Assembly (NCBI GenBank): GCA_035512775.1
Contig: DATKDI010000040.1
Location: 30,115 to 94,114, forward strand
Length of the DNA stretch: 64,000 nt
Source of the DNA: JAJNBA01 sp035512775
GTDB lineage: Bacteria; Actinomycetota; UBA4738; HRBIN12
Direction: 5' to 3'
The notes beneath the pieces were generated by a model, which saw only the letters and a program-made list of their open reading frames with translations, ran no database searches and was not told where the DNA came from. Both the position numbers and the translations under genes were made by a program. Shown one piece after another: positions 31,432-39,646 of this stretch (positions are counted from its first letter, which is position 1; each line of letters opens with the position of its first letter).

Positions 31432-33249
31432 TCAGAGCAGGGCGTCGGCGCCGACCGCTCCGAAGAGCCCGGCGAGATACAGGATCGAGAACGAGAACAG
31501 CCGTCTGGTCCGCGCGTCGTCGGCGGTCCGCCACACGGCGAGCGCGCGATAGACGAACGAGCCGCCCAGCAGCACGGCGGCCCCCGTGTACACCGGTCCC
31601 ATGTGTCCTACCGGAACCAGCAGCAGTGTCGTCGCGAACAGCACCAGCGAGTAGAGGAGGATCTGCCGTCGGGTCTCGGCCTCCCCCCGAACGACCGGGA
31701 GCATCGGCACGCCGGCCGCGGCGTAGTCGCCCGAGAACCGCATCGCGAGCGCCCAGAAGTGCGGCGGCGTCCAGACGAACACGATCGCGAACAGGACGAC
31801 GGCCGGCCACGCGAGGGTCCCCGTGACGGCAGCCCACCCGACGAGCGCGGGCACGGCGCCGGCCGCTCCGCCGATCACGATGTTCTGTTCCGTCGTCCGC
31901 TTCAGCCACATCGTGTAAACGAAGACGTAGAACGCGATCGCCGAGAGCGCGAGCACGGCCGCCAGCACGTTGACCGCCACTGCGAGGAAGTAGAAGGCGA
32001 TCGCGCCCAGGACGAACCCGAATCGGAGCGCGTGCTCCGGCGCGATCGCGTGCGCGGGAAGAGGTCGCTGCCGGGTCCGGCGCATGATCGCGTCGATGTC
32101 CCGGTCGAGGTACATGTTGATCGAGTTGGCCGAGCCCGCGGCGGCCGCCCCACCCACGAGCGTGGCGAGGATCAGCCACGGGGAGGGGAGTCGCCCGGCT
32201 GCGAGGAGCATCGCCGGCACCGTCGTGATCAGGAGCAACAGCACGATGCGGGGCTTCGTGAGGCGGTAGTAGGCCGTGACGGTGTCACGGAGGGACGGTC
32301 GCTTGGCCCCCGCTTCGTCCTCGGCTTCCCGGTCGGGGTGCGGACGCGAGGCGACGAGTCTCGAGGCGACGGTGGCGAGCGCGACGACCGTAGCCCAGAT
32401 CAGGACGGAGAGCGCGACGTGGGCGACCACGGCCCAGGGCCGAAGACGCGACCACACGTTGGCCGCACCGACCATGACCTGGACGACGAACAGCGCGAGG
32501 GCGATGGTCGAGAGACGAACGAGCGTCGAGTGTCTGTTCGTCGCGGTCCGTGCTCTGATCGCCGTCCACAACACGAGGAGCATCGCGATCGCGGCGAGCG
32601 CCCGGTGCAGGAACATCGCGGTCGCGGCACCGCCGAGCGTCGGGACGAGCCTGCCGTCCATGAGCGGCCAGTCCGTGAAGACGAGCTGGGCGTCGCTCGC
32701 ACGAACGTACGTCCCAACCAGCAGGAGGAGACCGACGAGCGCCGCGGTGAACAGGGCGAGCCGGGAGAAGGACCTGTGGCTGCTGTTCATGGCGTCCCCG
32801 TCGACGGCGTTTCCGGTGACTGCCCACGCTGCGACGTACGTCACGTCCGCGATCAGGATGAGCGCGGCTACGAAGTGCGCGGTCACCCACCAAGCGTCGA
32901 GCTCGGTGGCGACGACCACGGCGCCGAGTCCCGCCTGCGCCAGCACCAGCGGGAACGCGAGGACCGCCGGCCAGAGCAGGGACGGCTCGCGACGGGCCAC
33001 GCGGATCGCGGCGAAACCGGTGAGCGCGGTCAGCACGATCACGAGGGATGCCATCCCCCGATGGGAGAACTCGATCAGCGAATGGACGTTCCCGGAGGGG
33101 AAGAGATGACCGGGCTCACAGGCGGGCCAGGTGGAGCACCCGAGCCCGGACCCCGTCCCGCGCACGAGTCCCCCGATCGCGAACAGGACGACCGTCGCGA
33201 TCGCGGTGGCGAGCGCCAGGGAACGCAGGCGGGAACGAGTGATCAGCAT
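31432..33249 (-). CDS. Heme A synthase - heme O synthase fusion (CtaA-CtaB)
   Basis: 605-aa fusion. Residues about 1-300 are CtaA (COX15-like heme A synthase): eight helices with GGLVRGTGSGLGCSTWPACE, IEFSHRG, TAHFVAAL, TDWPLMDG and FLHRALA His motifs, and a Cys pair near the first extracytoplasmic loop. Residues about 318-605 are CtaB (protoheme IX farnesyltransferase): YYRLTKPRIV, NMYLDRDIDAIMRRT with the DxxxD metal site, and a later YTMWLKRTTEQN. Together they convert heme b to heme O to heme A for the caa3 oxidase. Start set at ATG 33249 (MLITRSRLRSLAL); the longer frame is a shadow of the divergent gene. Confidence 0.93.
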   Translation of the reverse strand: MLITRSRLRSLALATAIATVVLFAIGGLVRGTGSGLGCSTWPACEPGHLFPSGNVHSLIEFSHRGMASLVIVLTALTGFAAIRVARREPSLLWPAVLAFPLVLAQAGLGAVVVATELDAWWVTAHFVAALILIADVTYVAAWAVTGNAVDGDAMNSSHRSFSRLALFTAALVGLLLLVGTYVRASDAQLVFTDWPLMDGRLVPTLGGAATAMFLHRALAAIAMLLVLWTAIRARTATNRHSTLVRLSTIALALFVVQVMVGAANVWSRLRPWAVVAHVALSVLIWATVVALATVASRLVASRPHPDREAEDEAGAKRPSLRDTVTAYYRLTKPRIVLLLLITTVPAMLLAAGRLPSPWLILATLVGGAAAAGSANSINMYLDRDIDAIMRRTRQRPLPAHAIAPEHALRFGFVLGAIAFYFLAVAVNVLAAVLALSAIAFYVFVYTMWLKRTTEQNIVIGGAAGAVPALVGWAAVTGTLAWPAVVLFAIVFVWTPPHFWALAMRFSGDYAAAGVPMLPVVRGEAETRRQILLYSLVLFATTLLLVPVGHMGPVYTGAAVLLGGSFVYRALAVWRTADDARTRRLFSFSILYLAGLFGAVGADALL

Positions 33250-33309
33250 CGCGACGCACGCATGATAGCCCCGCCTCCGAGGGCGCTGAGCCTTGCGATA
33301 CTGCCGCCC

Positions 33310-34158
33310 GTGACGACGGATCTCCGCCAGCGCGTCGATGCTGCCCTGACGGTGTTCCTCGACGAGCGTCGCGGTCGGGTCGAGACGCTGGATCCCGCGG
33401 CCTTGCCGCTGGTGGACGAGGTGCGACGGCTCGTGCACGCGGGCGGCAAACGGATCCGTCCCGCGTTCTGTTACTGGGGCTTCCGGGCGGCGGGAGGCGA
33501 GGACGAGGAGCCGATCGTCCGCGCCGCAGCCGCGCTCGAGCTCTTGCACACGATGGCGATCGTCCACGACGACCTGATCGACGGCGCCAAGGAGCGGCGG
33601 GGGGTTCCTTCCACGGCCGTGTGGTTCTCGGATCGAGCGGCGGAGCTTGGAGCGCCCGGTGATCCGAGGGACTTCGGTGCGTCGATGGCGATCCTGGTCG
33701 GCGACGTGAGCGCGGTGTGGGCGGACGGGCTGTTGCTGGCCTCCGGGTTCAAGCCCGGGGAGCTCGTCCCCGCGCTCGTGGTGTATCACGACATGCGCGA
33801 GCACATGGCGGTCGGGCAATCCATGGACGTGGCGGGAGCGGCCGGCGATCCGGAGGTCGCCCGCCGGGCCGCCGCCCTGAAGGGCGGGAGCTACACCGTC
33901 GAGGGACCGCTGCTGATCGGGGCGGCGCTCGCGGGAGGATCGACGGATGTTCGGGAGTGCCTGGCCCGCTACGGCCGGCCGCTCGGCGAGGCGTTCCAGC
34001 TCCGCGACGACCTCGAGGACGGCGAGGCTGCGCCCGGGGTGACCCGAGACACGGTGAACGGTCTCGTCGCCGAGGCGAAGGCGGTGCTCGACCCGGCGCT
34101 CCTCCCCGCCGAGTCGATCGACGCGCTCGGCGAGCTCGCGGACATGGTGGCGATGTGA
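33310..34158 (+). CDS. Polyprenyl diphosphate synthase
   Basis: 282-aa trans-isoprenyl diphosphate synthase: GGKRIRPAF, first Asp-rich motif HDDLID (in MAIVHDDLIDGAKERRG), GQSMDV and second Asp-rich motif LRDDLED. Product length is not readable, but it probably makes the menaquinone or lipid prenyl chain. GTG at 33310 is preferred, with GATACT ending 7 nt upstream (leaderless pattern); an in-frame ATG at 33262 would add 16 residues. Diverges from ctaA-ctaB and overlaps the next gene by 4 bp. Confidence 0.9.
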   Translation: MTTDLRQRVDAALTVFLDERRGRVETLDPAALPLVDEVRRLVHAGGKRIRPAFCYWGFRAAGGEDEEPIVRAAAALELLHTMAIVHDDLIDGAKERRGVPSTAVWFSDRAAELGAPGDPRDFGASMAILVGDVSAVWADGLLLASGFKPGELVPALVVYHDMREHMAVGQSMDVAGAAGDPEVARRAAALKGGSYTVEGPLLIGAALAGGSTDVRECLARYGRPLGEAFQLRDDLEDGEAAPGVTRDTVNGLVAEAKAVLDPALLPAESIDALGELADMVAM

Positions 34159-34580
34159 CCGAGGACCTCGAGATGCTCCGGCGTCTGTTCCGTGACCATC
34201 CGGCGTGCCGGGTCGCGACGGTGCTGCCCCACGGCGGGCCGCACATCGCGACCCGCTGGTTCGTCTGGCAGCCGGACGCCCTCTACGTGACGACGCGCGT
34301 GGGGGACACCATGTGGGAGGCGCTCGAGCACGACGCCCGGGTCTCGCTCGTGATCGACCGCGGCCGCGAGTGGACCGACCTCTCGGGCGTCAGGATCGAG
34401 GGAGTGGTCGAGCTCCTGCCCGCCGAGCACCCGGACCTCCGCGGGCCGATGTCCGCCTGGCACGAGAAGTACCGAACCCTGTTCGCCGGCGACGGCTTCG
34501 AGCGCTTCACCAGCGCGATCCCGAAGCTCGGGTTCCTCCGCGTGGTCCCCGCCGTCGTCGACGCCTGGGACCACGGTTGA
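34155..34580 (+). CDS. PNPOx-like FMN/F420-binding family protein
   Basis: 141-aa split-beta-barrel flavin-binding protein: HPACRVATVLPHGGPHIA, PDALYVTTRVGDTMWEALE, ARVSLVIDRG and IEGVVELL match the pyridoxamine 5'-phosphate oxidase-like superfamily, which includes F420-dependent reductases and heme-related proteins in actinobacteria. Cofactor and substrate cannot be decided. Starts at the GTG overlapping the prenyl synthase stop (GTGA). Confidence 0.78.
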   Translation: MTEDLEMLRRLFRDHPACRVATVLPHGGPHIATRWFVWQPDALYVTTRVGDTMWEALEHDARVSLVIDRGREWTDLSGVRIEGVVELLPAEHPDLRGPMSAWHEKYRTLFAGDGFERFTSAIPKLGFLRVVPAVVDAWDHG

Positions 34581-34911
34581 TCGACGTGGCGAGCTCCTTC
34601 GATGCCCCGTGGCTCGAGCGCGGGTGGGTTCCCGTAGGCGGGAACGGGAACGGCGACTACTACCTCGTGGGCACATCGTCGAGTCGCGAGCCCGAGGGTC
34701 TGGTCCTCTTCGTGGATCAGATGGACTTCAGTATCCCGACTACGCCGTGGGCTCGGACAGGTGGCACTTCCTGTACGGCCTGGCCTGCTAGGAGCTTCGG
34801 TCGGAGGAGTGGTGGCCGTTCGAACGGGATCGGATGCTCGAGGTCGACCCGACGCTGGCGACGGTGGCCTCTGTACCGCTCCCGTGGGGCGAAGACGGCC
34901 GGCCCCGGTGA
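34577..34911 (+). pseudogene. Decayed gene with frameshift and internal stop
   Basis: A protein-like reading starts at TTG 34577 (overlapping the previous stop): IDVASSFDAPWLERGW, PVGGNGNGDYYLVGTSS, EGLVLFVDQMD. Near 34728 the frame must shift to continue as QYPDYAVGSDRWHFLYGLAC, which meets a TAG at 34789-34791; after it the same frame resumes as ELRSEEWWPFERDRMLEVDP and ends at 34911. GNGDYYLV is reminiscent of SMI1/KNR4 (SUKH) domains, but this is a weak match. One frameshift plus one stop argue for decay rather than a split gene. Confidence 0.6.
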
Positions 34912-34932
34912 GCGACGGGTGGCGGTCTGCGA

Positions 34933-34959
34933 TAGGCTCCTTGTGAAAGATTTCACGAG
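34933..34959 (+). promoter_or_regulatory. Promoter of menJ-like/nuo operon with Rex operator
   Basis: TAGGCT (34933-34938) as -10, then after one base CTTGTGAA-AGAT-TTCACGAG (34940-34959), matching the Rex consensus almost perfectly and covering the predicted transcription start. The -35 is weak. The GTG of the next gene is at 34991, with GGGGAGG in between. Confidence 0.75.
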
Positions 34960-34990
34960 CGCCCGACGGGGCTCCTGAGGGGAGGCGCGC

Positions 34991-36238
34991 GTGCCCGAGC
35001 GGATCGAGACCGACGTCCTCATCGTCGGCGCCGGCCCAGGTGGATCGGCGGCGGCCTATCACCTCGCCCGTCACGGCATCGACGTCACCGCCGTCGACAA
35101 GGCGACGTTCCCGCGCGAGAAGGTCTGCGGCGACGGACTCACCCCACGGAGCGTCGGCGCGGTCGAACGCATGGGCGTCGACACCACCGATCCGGGGTTC
35201 GAGCGTGTGATCGGCCTTCGCGTGCATTCGAAGGACGTCACGATCGACCTCCCCTGGCCCGAACTCGAGACCTGGCCCAACTACGGCTTGGTGATGCCCC
35301 GACTGGGCTTCGACCACATCCTGCTGGAACGAGCGAAGAAGGCTGGCGCCCGGGTCATGGAAGCCACCGACGCCCGCGGTCCCCTGATGAAGGACGGGTG
35401 GGTCGTCGGCGCGGAAACGACTCCGGCCGACGACTCGGGGTCCGAGCCCACCGAGATCCACGCGCGGTTCACGATCGCGGCGGACGGCGCCGCGAGCCGC
35501 TTCGCGGCTCCCGCCGGCGTCCGCCGCGACGAGACACGGCCCCTCGGCATCGCCGCGCGTCGCTACTACCGTGCGCCGAACCTCAGTGGTCCGTGGTTCG
35601 AGTCCTGGCTCGATCTCTGGGAGGGCGACATGCTCCTGCCCGGCTACGGCTGGCTCTTCCCGATGGCCGACGGCCGCGTGAACCTCGGGGCCGGCCTGCT
35701 CAGCACGTTCCGGAACTTCAAGGACATCTCGGCGCCGCGCCTGTTCGATGCGTTCGCGAAGATGCTGCCAGAGGAGCGCGGCGTCTCCGAGGCGACCGCC
35801 GACGGGCGGATGCTGTCCGGGCCGCTTCCGATGAGCATGAACCGGGCGCCGCAAGCGGTTCCCGGGTTACTCGTCATCGGCGACGCCGCCGGCGCGGTGA
35901 ACCCGATGAACGGCGAGGGCATCGCCTACGCGATCGAGACGGGGGAGATGGCCGCCGAGCTGCTCCACGAGGCGCTCGTGAAGGACCGGCCCGGACTCGC
36001 GATGCTGTATCCGCAGGCCCTGCGCGAACGCTACGGCCGCTACTTCCACCTCGGGCGGGGCTTCGCGAGGCTCGTCGGCAAGCCCGAGATCATGGGTCCC
36101 GCGACGAAGTACCTGCTGCCCAACCAGAAGGTCATGGGGTTCGCGATGCGGATGATGGCGAACCTCACCGACGGCCGTGACGGCGACGCCCAGGACAAGC
36201 TCTTCTACCTGCTCGAGAGGTTGGCACGCGCGTCGTGA
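34991..36238 (+). CDS. Geranylgeranyl reductase family protein (MenJ-like)
   Basis: 415-aa FAD-dependent oxidoreductase: N-terminal Rossmann motif VLIVGAGPGGSAAAYHLAR, FPREKVCGDGLTPRSV, a mid-domain ATIAADGA-like segment (TIAADGAASRF) and LLVIGDAAGAVNPMNGEGIA. Members reduce isoprenoid double bonds; in mycobacteria MenJ saturates one unit of the menaquinone tail. Located one base-overlap before nuoA and behind a Rex operator, a role in maturing the menaquinone used by complex I is likely. GGGGAGG precedes the GTG start. Confidence 0.88.
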   Translation: MPERIETDVLIVGAGPGGSAAAYHLARHGIDVTAVDKATFPREKVCGDGLTPRSVGAVERMGVDTTDPGFERVIGLRVHSKDVTIDLPWPELETWPNYGLVMPRLGFDHILLERAKKAGARVMEATDARGPLMKDGWVVGAETTPADDSGSEPTEIHARFTIAADGAASRFAAPAGVRRDETRPLGIAARRYYRAPNLSGPWFESWLDLWEGDMLLPGYGWLFPMADGRVNLGAGLLSTFRNFKDISAPRLFDAFAKMLPEERGVSEATADGRMLSGPLPMSMNRAPQAVPGLLVIGDAAGAVNPMNGEGIAYAIETGEMAAELLHEALVKDRPGLAMLYPQALRERYGRYFHLGRGFARLVGKPEIMGPATKYLLPNQKVMGFAMRMMANLTDGRDGDAQDKLFYLLERLARAS

Positions 36239-36741
36239 CCGTAGGATTCGCCTCCGTGGGTCTGCGCGGACCGCTCGACTCGTTCCTGGCCGCCGGACTG
36301 AGCGACTACCTGCCCATCCTCCTCATGGGAGTGCTCGCCGTCGCATTCGCGGTCGCCTCGCTCGGGGCGTCGGCGCTCCTTCGCCCGCACCGACCGAACA
36401 CGCCGAAGCTCTCGGCCTACGAGAGCGGCAACGATCCGGTGCGGCTTCCCGGCGGAGAGCGCTTCAGCGTGAAGTTCTACGTCGTCGCGATGCTCTTCAT
36501 CATCTTCGACATCGAGACGATCTTCCTGTTCCCGTGGGCCGTGACGTTCCGGGAGCTCGGCCTGTTCGGCTTGATCGAGATGACGGTATTCATCGCGCTC
36601 GTGTTCGTCGCGTACGTTTACATCTGGAAGAAGGGCGGCCTCGATTGGTCGACGGCGCCGCCGGATCTCCGGGAAGGGGAGGACCACGAGGTCCCGACCC
36701 CGGTCGCGGAGCTGGACGAGGAGTATCTCGGTGCCCGTTGA
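36235..36741 (+). CDS. nuoA: NADH-quinone oxidoreductase subunit A
   Basis: 168-aa three-helix membrane subunit of complex I. Hallmarks: YESGNDPV with the conserved Glu-Ser-Gly loop and FYVVAMLFIIFDIETIFLFPWA. An N-terminal extension and a 35-residue acidic C-terminal tail make it longer than the usual ~120 aa. GTG overlaps the stop of the reductase gene (GTGA) and starts the 14-gene nuo operon, whose genes are all separated by 0-11 bp overlaps. Confidence 0.95.
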   Translation: MTVGFASVGLRGPLDSFLAAGLSDYLPILLMGVLAVAFAVASLGASALLRPHRPNTPKLSAYESGNDPVRLPGGERFSVKFYVVAMLFIIFDIETIFLFPWAVTFRELGLFGLIEMTVFIALVFVAYVYIWKKGGLDWSTAPPDLREGEDHEVPTPVAELDEEYLGAR

Positions 36742-37249
36742 ACGCTTCGAGGGACACCTCACAGGCCATACCCCGGAAGAGGTGGAGGAGGAAGTCAAGA
36801 AGGGCGTCATGCTCACCACCCTCGACCGCGCCGTCAGCTGGGCCCGCAAGCAATCGATGTGGCCCGCGACCTTCGGGCTCGCGTGCTGCGCCATCGAGAT
36901 GATGTCCGCGGGCGCCGGCCGCTACGACCTCTCCCGGTGGGGGATGGAGCTGTTCCGCGCCTCGCCACGGCAGGCGGACCTGATGATCGTCGCCGGCCGC
37001 GTGTCCCAGAAGATGGCGCCGGTCCTTCGCCGCGTCTACGACCAGATGGTCGAGCCCAAGTGGGTCGTGTCGATGGGCGTGTGCGCCTCCGCCGGCGGCA
37101 TGTTCACGAACTACGCGATCGTCCAGGGCGTGGACACGATCGTCCCGGTCGACATCTACGTGCCCGGGTGCCCGCCCAAGCCGGAGATGCTGATGTTCGG
37201 CATCCTCAAACTCCACGAGAAGGTGCGCACGACGGGGACGATCAGATGA
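36731..37249 (+). CDS. nuoB: NADH-quinone oxidoreductase subunit B
   Basis: 172-aa peripheral-arm subunit holding cluster N2 at the quinone site. Cysteines: tandem LACCAIEM, a single Cys in SMGVCASAGG and PGCPPKPE, giving the four ligands. The loop reads GVCASAGG rather than the more common GSCAN/GSCSN form. Overlaps nuoA by 11 bp. Confidence 0.95.
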   Translation: MPVERFEGHLTGHTPEEVEEEVKKGVMLTTLDRAVSWARKQSMWPATFGLACCAIEMMSAGAGRYDLSRWGMELFRASPRQADLMIVAGRVSQKMAPVLRRVYDQMVEPKWVVSMGVCASAGGMFTNYAIVQGVDTIVPVDIYVPGCPPKPEMLMFGILKLHEKVRTTGTIR

Positions 37250-37746
37250 AGCCCGCCGAACTGGGAGCACGGATCGGTGACCACTTCCCGGACGTGCTGG
37301 TGGCCCGCGGCGAGGTCACCCTCCTGATCGGCCGCGGTGAGCTGATCGACGTGCTCGTCCGCCTCCGGGATCAGCCGGATCTCTCGTTCGGCTTCCTCTC
37401 GAGCGTCACCGCGACCGACCATCCCGGCAAGGACCCGCGGTTCTGGGTTGTGTATGAGCTCCGATCCGTGGCGCATGCGCACCGCCTCCGCGTCAAGGTG
37501 GGGCTGCCGGCCGACGATCCGCACGTCCCTTCGGTCACTCCGCTCTTCCCGACGGCGGACTGGCACGAGCGCGAAACGTGGGACCTGTTCGGCATCGTGT
37601 TCGACGGCCATCCCGACCTCGACCGGATCCTGCTCCCCGACGACTGGGAGGGACATCCCCTCCGCAAGGACGAGGAGCTCGGCGGGGTCGGCACGCAGTA
37701 CCACGGTGCGTTCATCCCGCCGGTCGACGAACGGACGATGCCGTGA
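37246..37746 (+). CDS. nuoC: NADH-quinone oxidoreductase subunit C
   Basis: 166-aa 30-kDa-type subunit: FLSSVTATDH, WVVYELRS, and the signature PLFPTADWHERETWDLFGI then FDGHPDLDRILLPDDWEGHP. Starts at the ATG overlapping the nuoB stop (ATGA). Connects NuoB and NuoD in the peripheral arm. Confidence 0.95.
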   Translation: MKPAELGARIGDHFPDVLVARGEVTLLIGRGELIDVLVRLRDQPDLSFGFLSSVTATDHPGKDPRFWVVYELRSVAHAHRLRVKVGLPADDPHVPSVTPLFPTADWHERETWDLFGIVFDGHPDLDRILLPDDWEGHPLRKDEELGGVGTQYHGAFIPPVDERTMP

Positions 37747-39068
37747 TGGCGACCGGACAAGAGCCAAGGATCGGTCACGAGATGGGCGCGGCTCGCGACG
37801 AGCTGCGAGGGGTTCCTCACCAGATCCGCGATCACGTCACCGGCGAGGTCCGCCGGGAGACGATGATCATCAACATGGGGCCGCAGCACCCCTCCACGCA
37901 CGGGGTGCTCCGGCTGCTCCTGGAGCTCGACGGCGAGACGGTGATCCGGTGCAAGCCGATCGTCGGCTACCTCCACACGGGCATCGAGAAGAACACGGAA
38001 TACCGGACGTGGGTGCAGGGCGTCGCCTACGTCACCCGCGCGGACTACCTCTCCCCGTTCTTCAACGAGCTGGCGTACTGCCTGGCCGTCGAGCGCCTCC
38101 TCGGGATCGAGGCGCCGCCTCGGGCGCAGGTCCTTCGCGTGTTGCTCTGCGAGCTCAATCGGATCGCCTCGCACCTGGTCTGGGTCGCGACCGGTGGGAT
38201 GGAGCTCGGCGCGGTCTCGCTGATGCTCTACGGGTTCCGAGAGCGGGAGCTGATCCTCGACATCTTCGAGGCGGTCACCGGACTCCGCATGAACCACTCC
38301 TACATCCGACCGGGCGGCGTGATCATGGACCTGCCACCCGGCGGCACGCGGATGATCGCGAAGTTCCTCGACACGATGCCCGCCCGCATCGACGACTACG
38401 AGCGACTGCTGAACAAGAACCCGATCTGGGTCGAACGCAACGTGGGCGTCGGGAAGCTCTCGGCCGAGGACGCGCTCGCGCTCGGCGTCACGGGTCCGAT
38501 CCTCCGGTCCGCCGGCGTCCCGATCGACCTCCGGAAGGACGAGCCGTACAGCGGCTACGAGACGTACGACTTCGACGTGCCCGTGAGGACCGAGGCCGAC
38601 GCGTACGCGCGCTACGTGATCCGCATCGCAGAGATGCGTGAGTCGCTGAAGATCGTCGAACAGGCCTTGGAGCGGCTCACCGAGCCCGGTCCCGTGATGG
38701 TGGAGGACCCCAAGGTGGGCTGGCCGGTGAAGCTCTCGGTGGGACCCGACGGCATCGGGAACGACGAGGGATACCTCCGCCACATCATGGAGGAGTCCAT
38801 GGAGGCCCTGATCCATCACTTCAAGATGGTCACCCAGGGCGTGCGCGTCCCCGAGGGCGAGGTCTACCAGGCGGTCGAATCGCCGCGCGGCGAGCTGGGG
38901 ATGTACGTGGTCTCCGCGAACGAGCACCGTCCGTACCGCGTCCATATCCGGGACCCTTCGTTCGCGAACCTCCAGGCGGTCCCGACGATGGTCGAGGGAG
39001 GCCTCATCGCCGACGCGATCGCGGTGATCGCGTCCCTCGACCCGGTGTTGGGAGGCGTCGACCGCTGA
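37746..39068 (+). CDS. nuoD: NADH-quinone oxidoreductase subunit D
   Basis: 440-aa 49-kDa subunit forming the menaquinone-binding pocket with NuoB. Motifs: NMGPQHPSTHGVLRLLLELD (His and Tyr-bearing quinone loop region), GYLHTGIEKN, ELNRIASHLVW, VYQAVESPRGELG and a terminal DPVLGGVDR. Start ATG 37746 shares its A with the nuoC stop (a GTG one codon before is also possible). This is the only nuoD in the window. Confidence 0.96.
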   Translation: MATGQEPRIGHEMGAARDELRGVPHQIRDHVTGEVRRETMIINMGPQHPSTHGVLRLLLELDGETVIRCKPIVGYLHTGIEKNTEYRTWVQGVAYVTRADYLSPFFNELAYCLAVERLLGIEAPPRAQVLRVLLCELNRIASHLVWVATGGMELGAVSLMLYGFRERELILDIFEAVTGLRMNHSYIRPGGVIMDLPPGGTRMIAKFLDTMPARIDDYERLLNKNPIWVERNVGVGKLSAEDALALGVTGPILRSAGVPIDLRKDEPYSGYETYDFDVPVRTEADAYARYVIRIAEMRESLKIVEQALERLTEPGPVMVEDPKVGWPVKLSVGPDGIGNDEGYLRHIMEESMEALIHHFKMVTQGVRVPEGEVYQAVESPRGELGMYVVSANEHRPYRVHIRDPSFANLQAVPTMVEGGLIADAIAVIASLDPVLGGVDR

Positions 39069-39646
39069 TGGCCGTGTTCGAGGGAGATCGTCTCGAGGAG
39101 GCCGAGGAGATCTTGGGCCGTTATCCCGAGGGTCGCGAGCGCTCCGCGATCATGCCGCTGCTCTACCTCGCGCAGTCGGTCGAGGGCCACGTCTCTCGTG
39201 ACGGGCTGAAGGAGATCGCCGGCCTCCTGAGCCTCACCACCGCCGAGGTCGAGGCCGTCGCCAGCTTCTACTCGATGTATCGGCTCCGGTCCACCGGGAC
39301 GCACGTGGTGAGCGTCTGCACCAACCTCGCGTGCATGCTGCGCGGCGCCGGCGAGGTCTACGAAGCCGCCCACCAGGCCGCCGGGATGCGTCACGGCCAG
39401 GAGCTGTCGGACGACGAGCTCATCACGCTCCACGAGGAGGAGTGCCTGGGGGTCTGTGACTTCGCCCCGGTCGCGCAGGTGAACTTCGCGAACCACGACA
39501 ACGTGACGCCCGAGCGGATGCGCGAGCTGATCGCGGAACTCCGCGACGGCTCTGTGCCGGAGCCGTCCCGCGGCGGTCCAGCGATATCGAGCTTCAAGAG
39601 CGCGTCGCGGGTGCTGGCAGGACTGAAGGAGGCGCCCGCCTCGTGA
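39068..39646 (+). CDS. nuoE: NADH-quinone oxidoreductase subunit E
   Basis: 192-aa thioredoxin-like [2Fe-2S] subunit (cluster N1a): ligands in VCTNLAC and CLGVCDFAP, preceded by a helical domain with AIMPLLYLAQSVEGHVS and ASFYSMYRL. The C-terminal tail of about 30 residues is longer than usual. ATG overlaps the nuoD stop by one base. Confidence 0.95.
   Translation: MAVFEGDRLEEAEEILGRYPEGRERSAIMPLLYLAQSVEGHVSRDGLKEIAGLLSLTTAEVEAVASFYSMYRLRSTGTHVVSVCTNLACMLRGAGEVYEAAHQAAGMRHGQELSDDELITLHEEECLGVCDFAPVAQVNFANHDNVTPERMRELIAELRDGSVPEPSRGGPAISSFKSASRVLAGLKEAPAS

Noticed and set aside
31424..31440. CTGA...TCAG mini-hairpin between the TlpA-like gene and ctaA-ctaB
   Set aside because: Stem of only four bases and no T-run; not enough for a terminator call.
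31603..33309. Long plus-strand frame continuous with the prenyl synthase
   Set aside because: It is antisense to the clear CtaA-CtaB fusion; the synthase homology starts only after about 33310.
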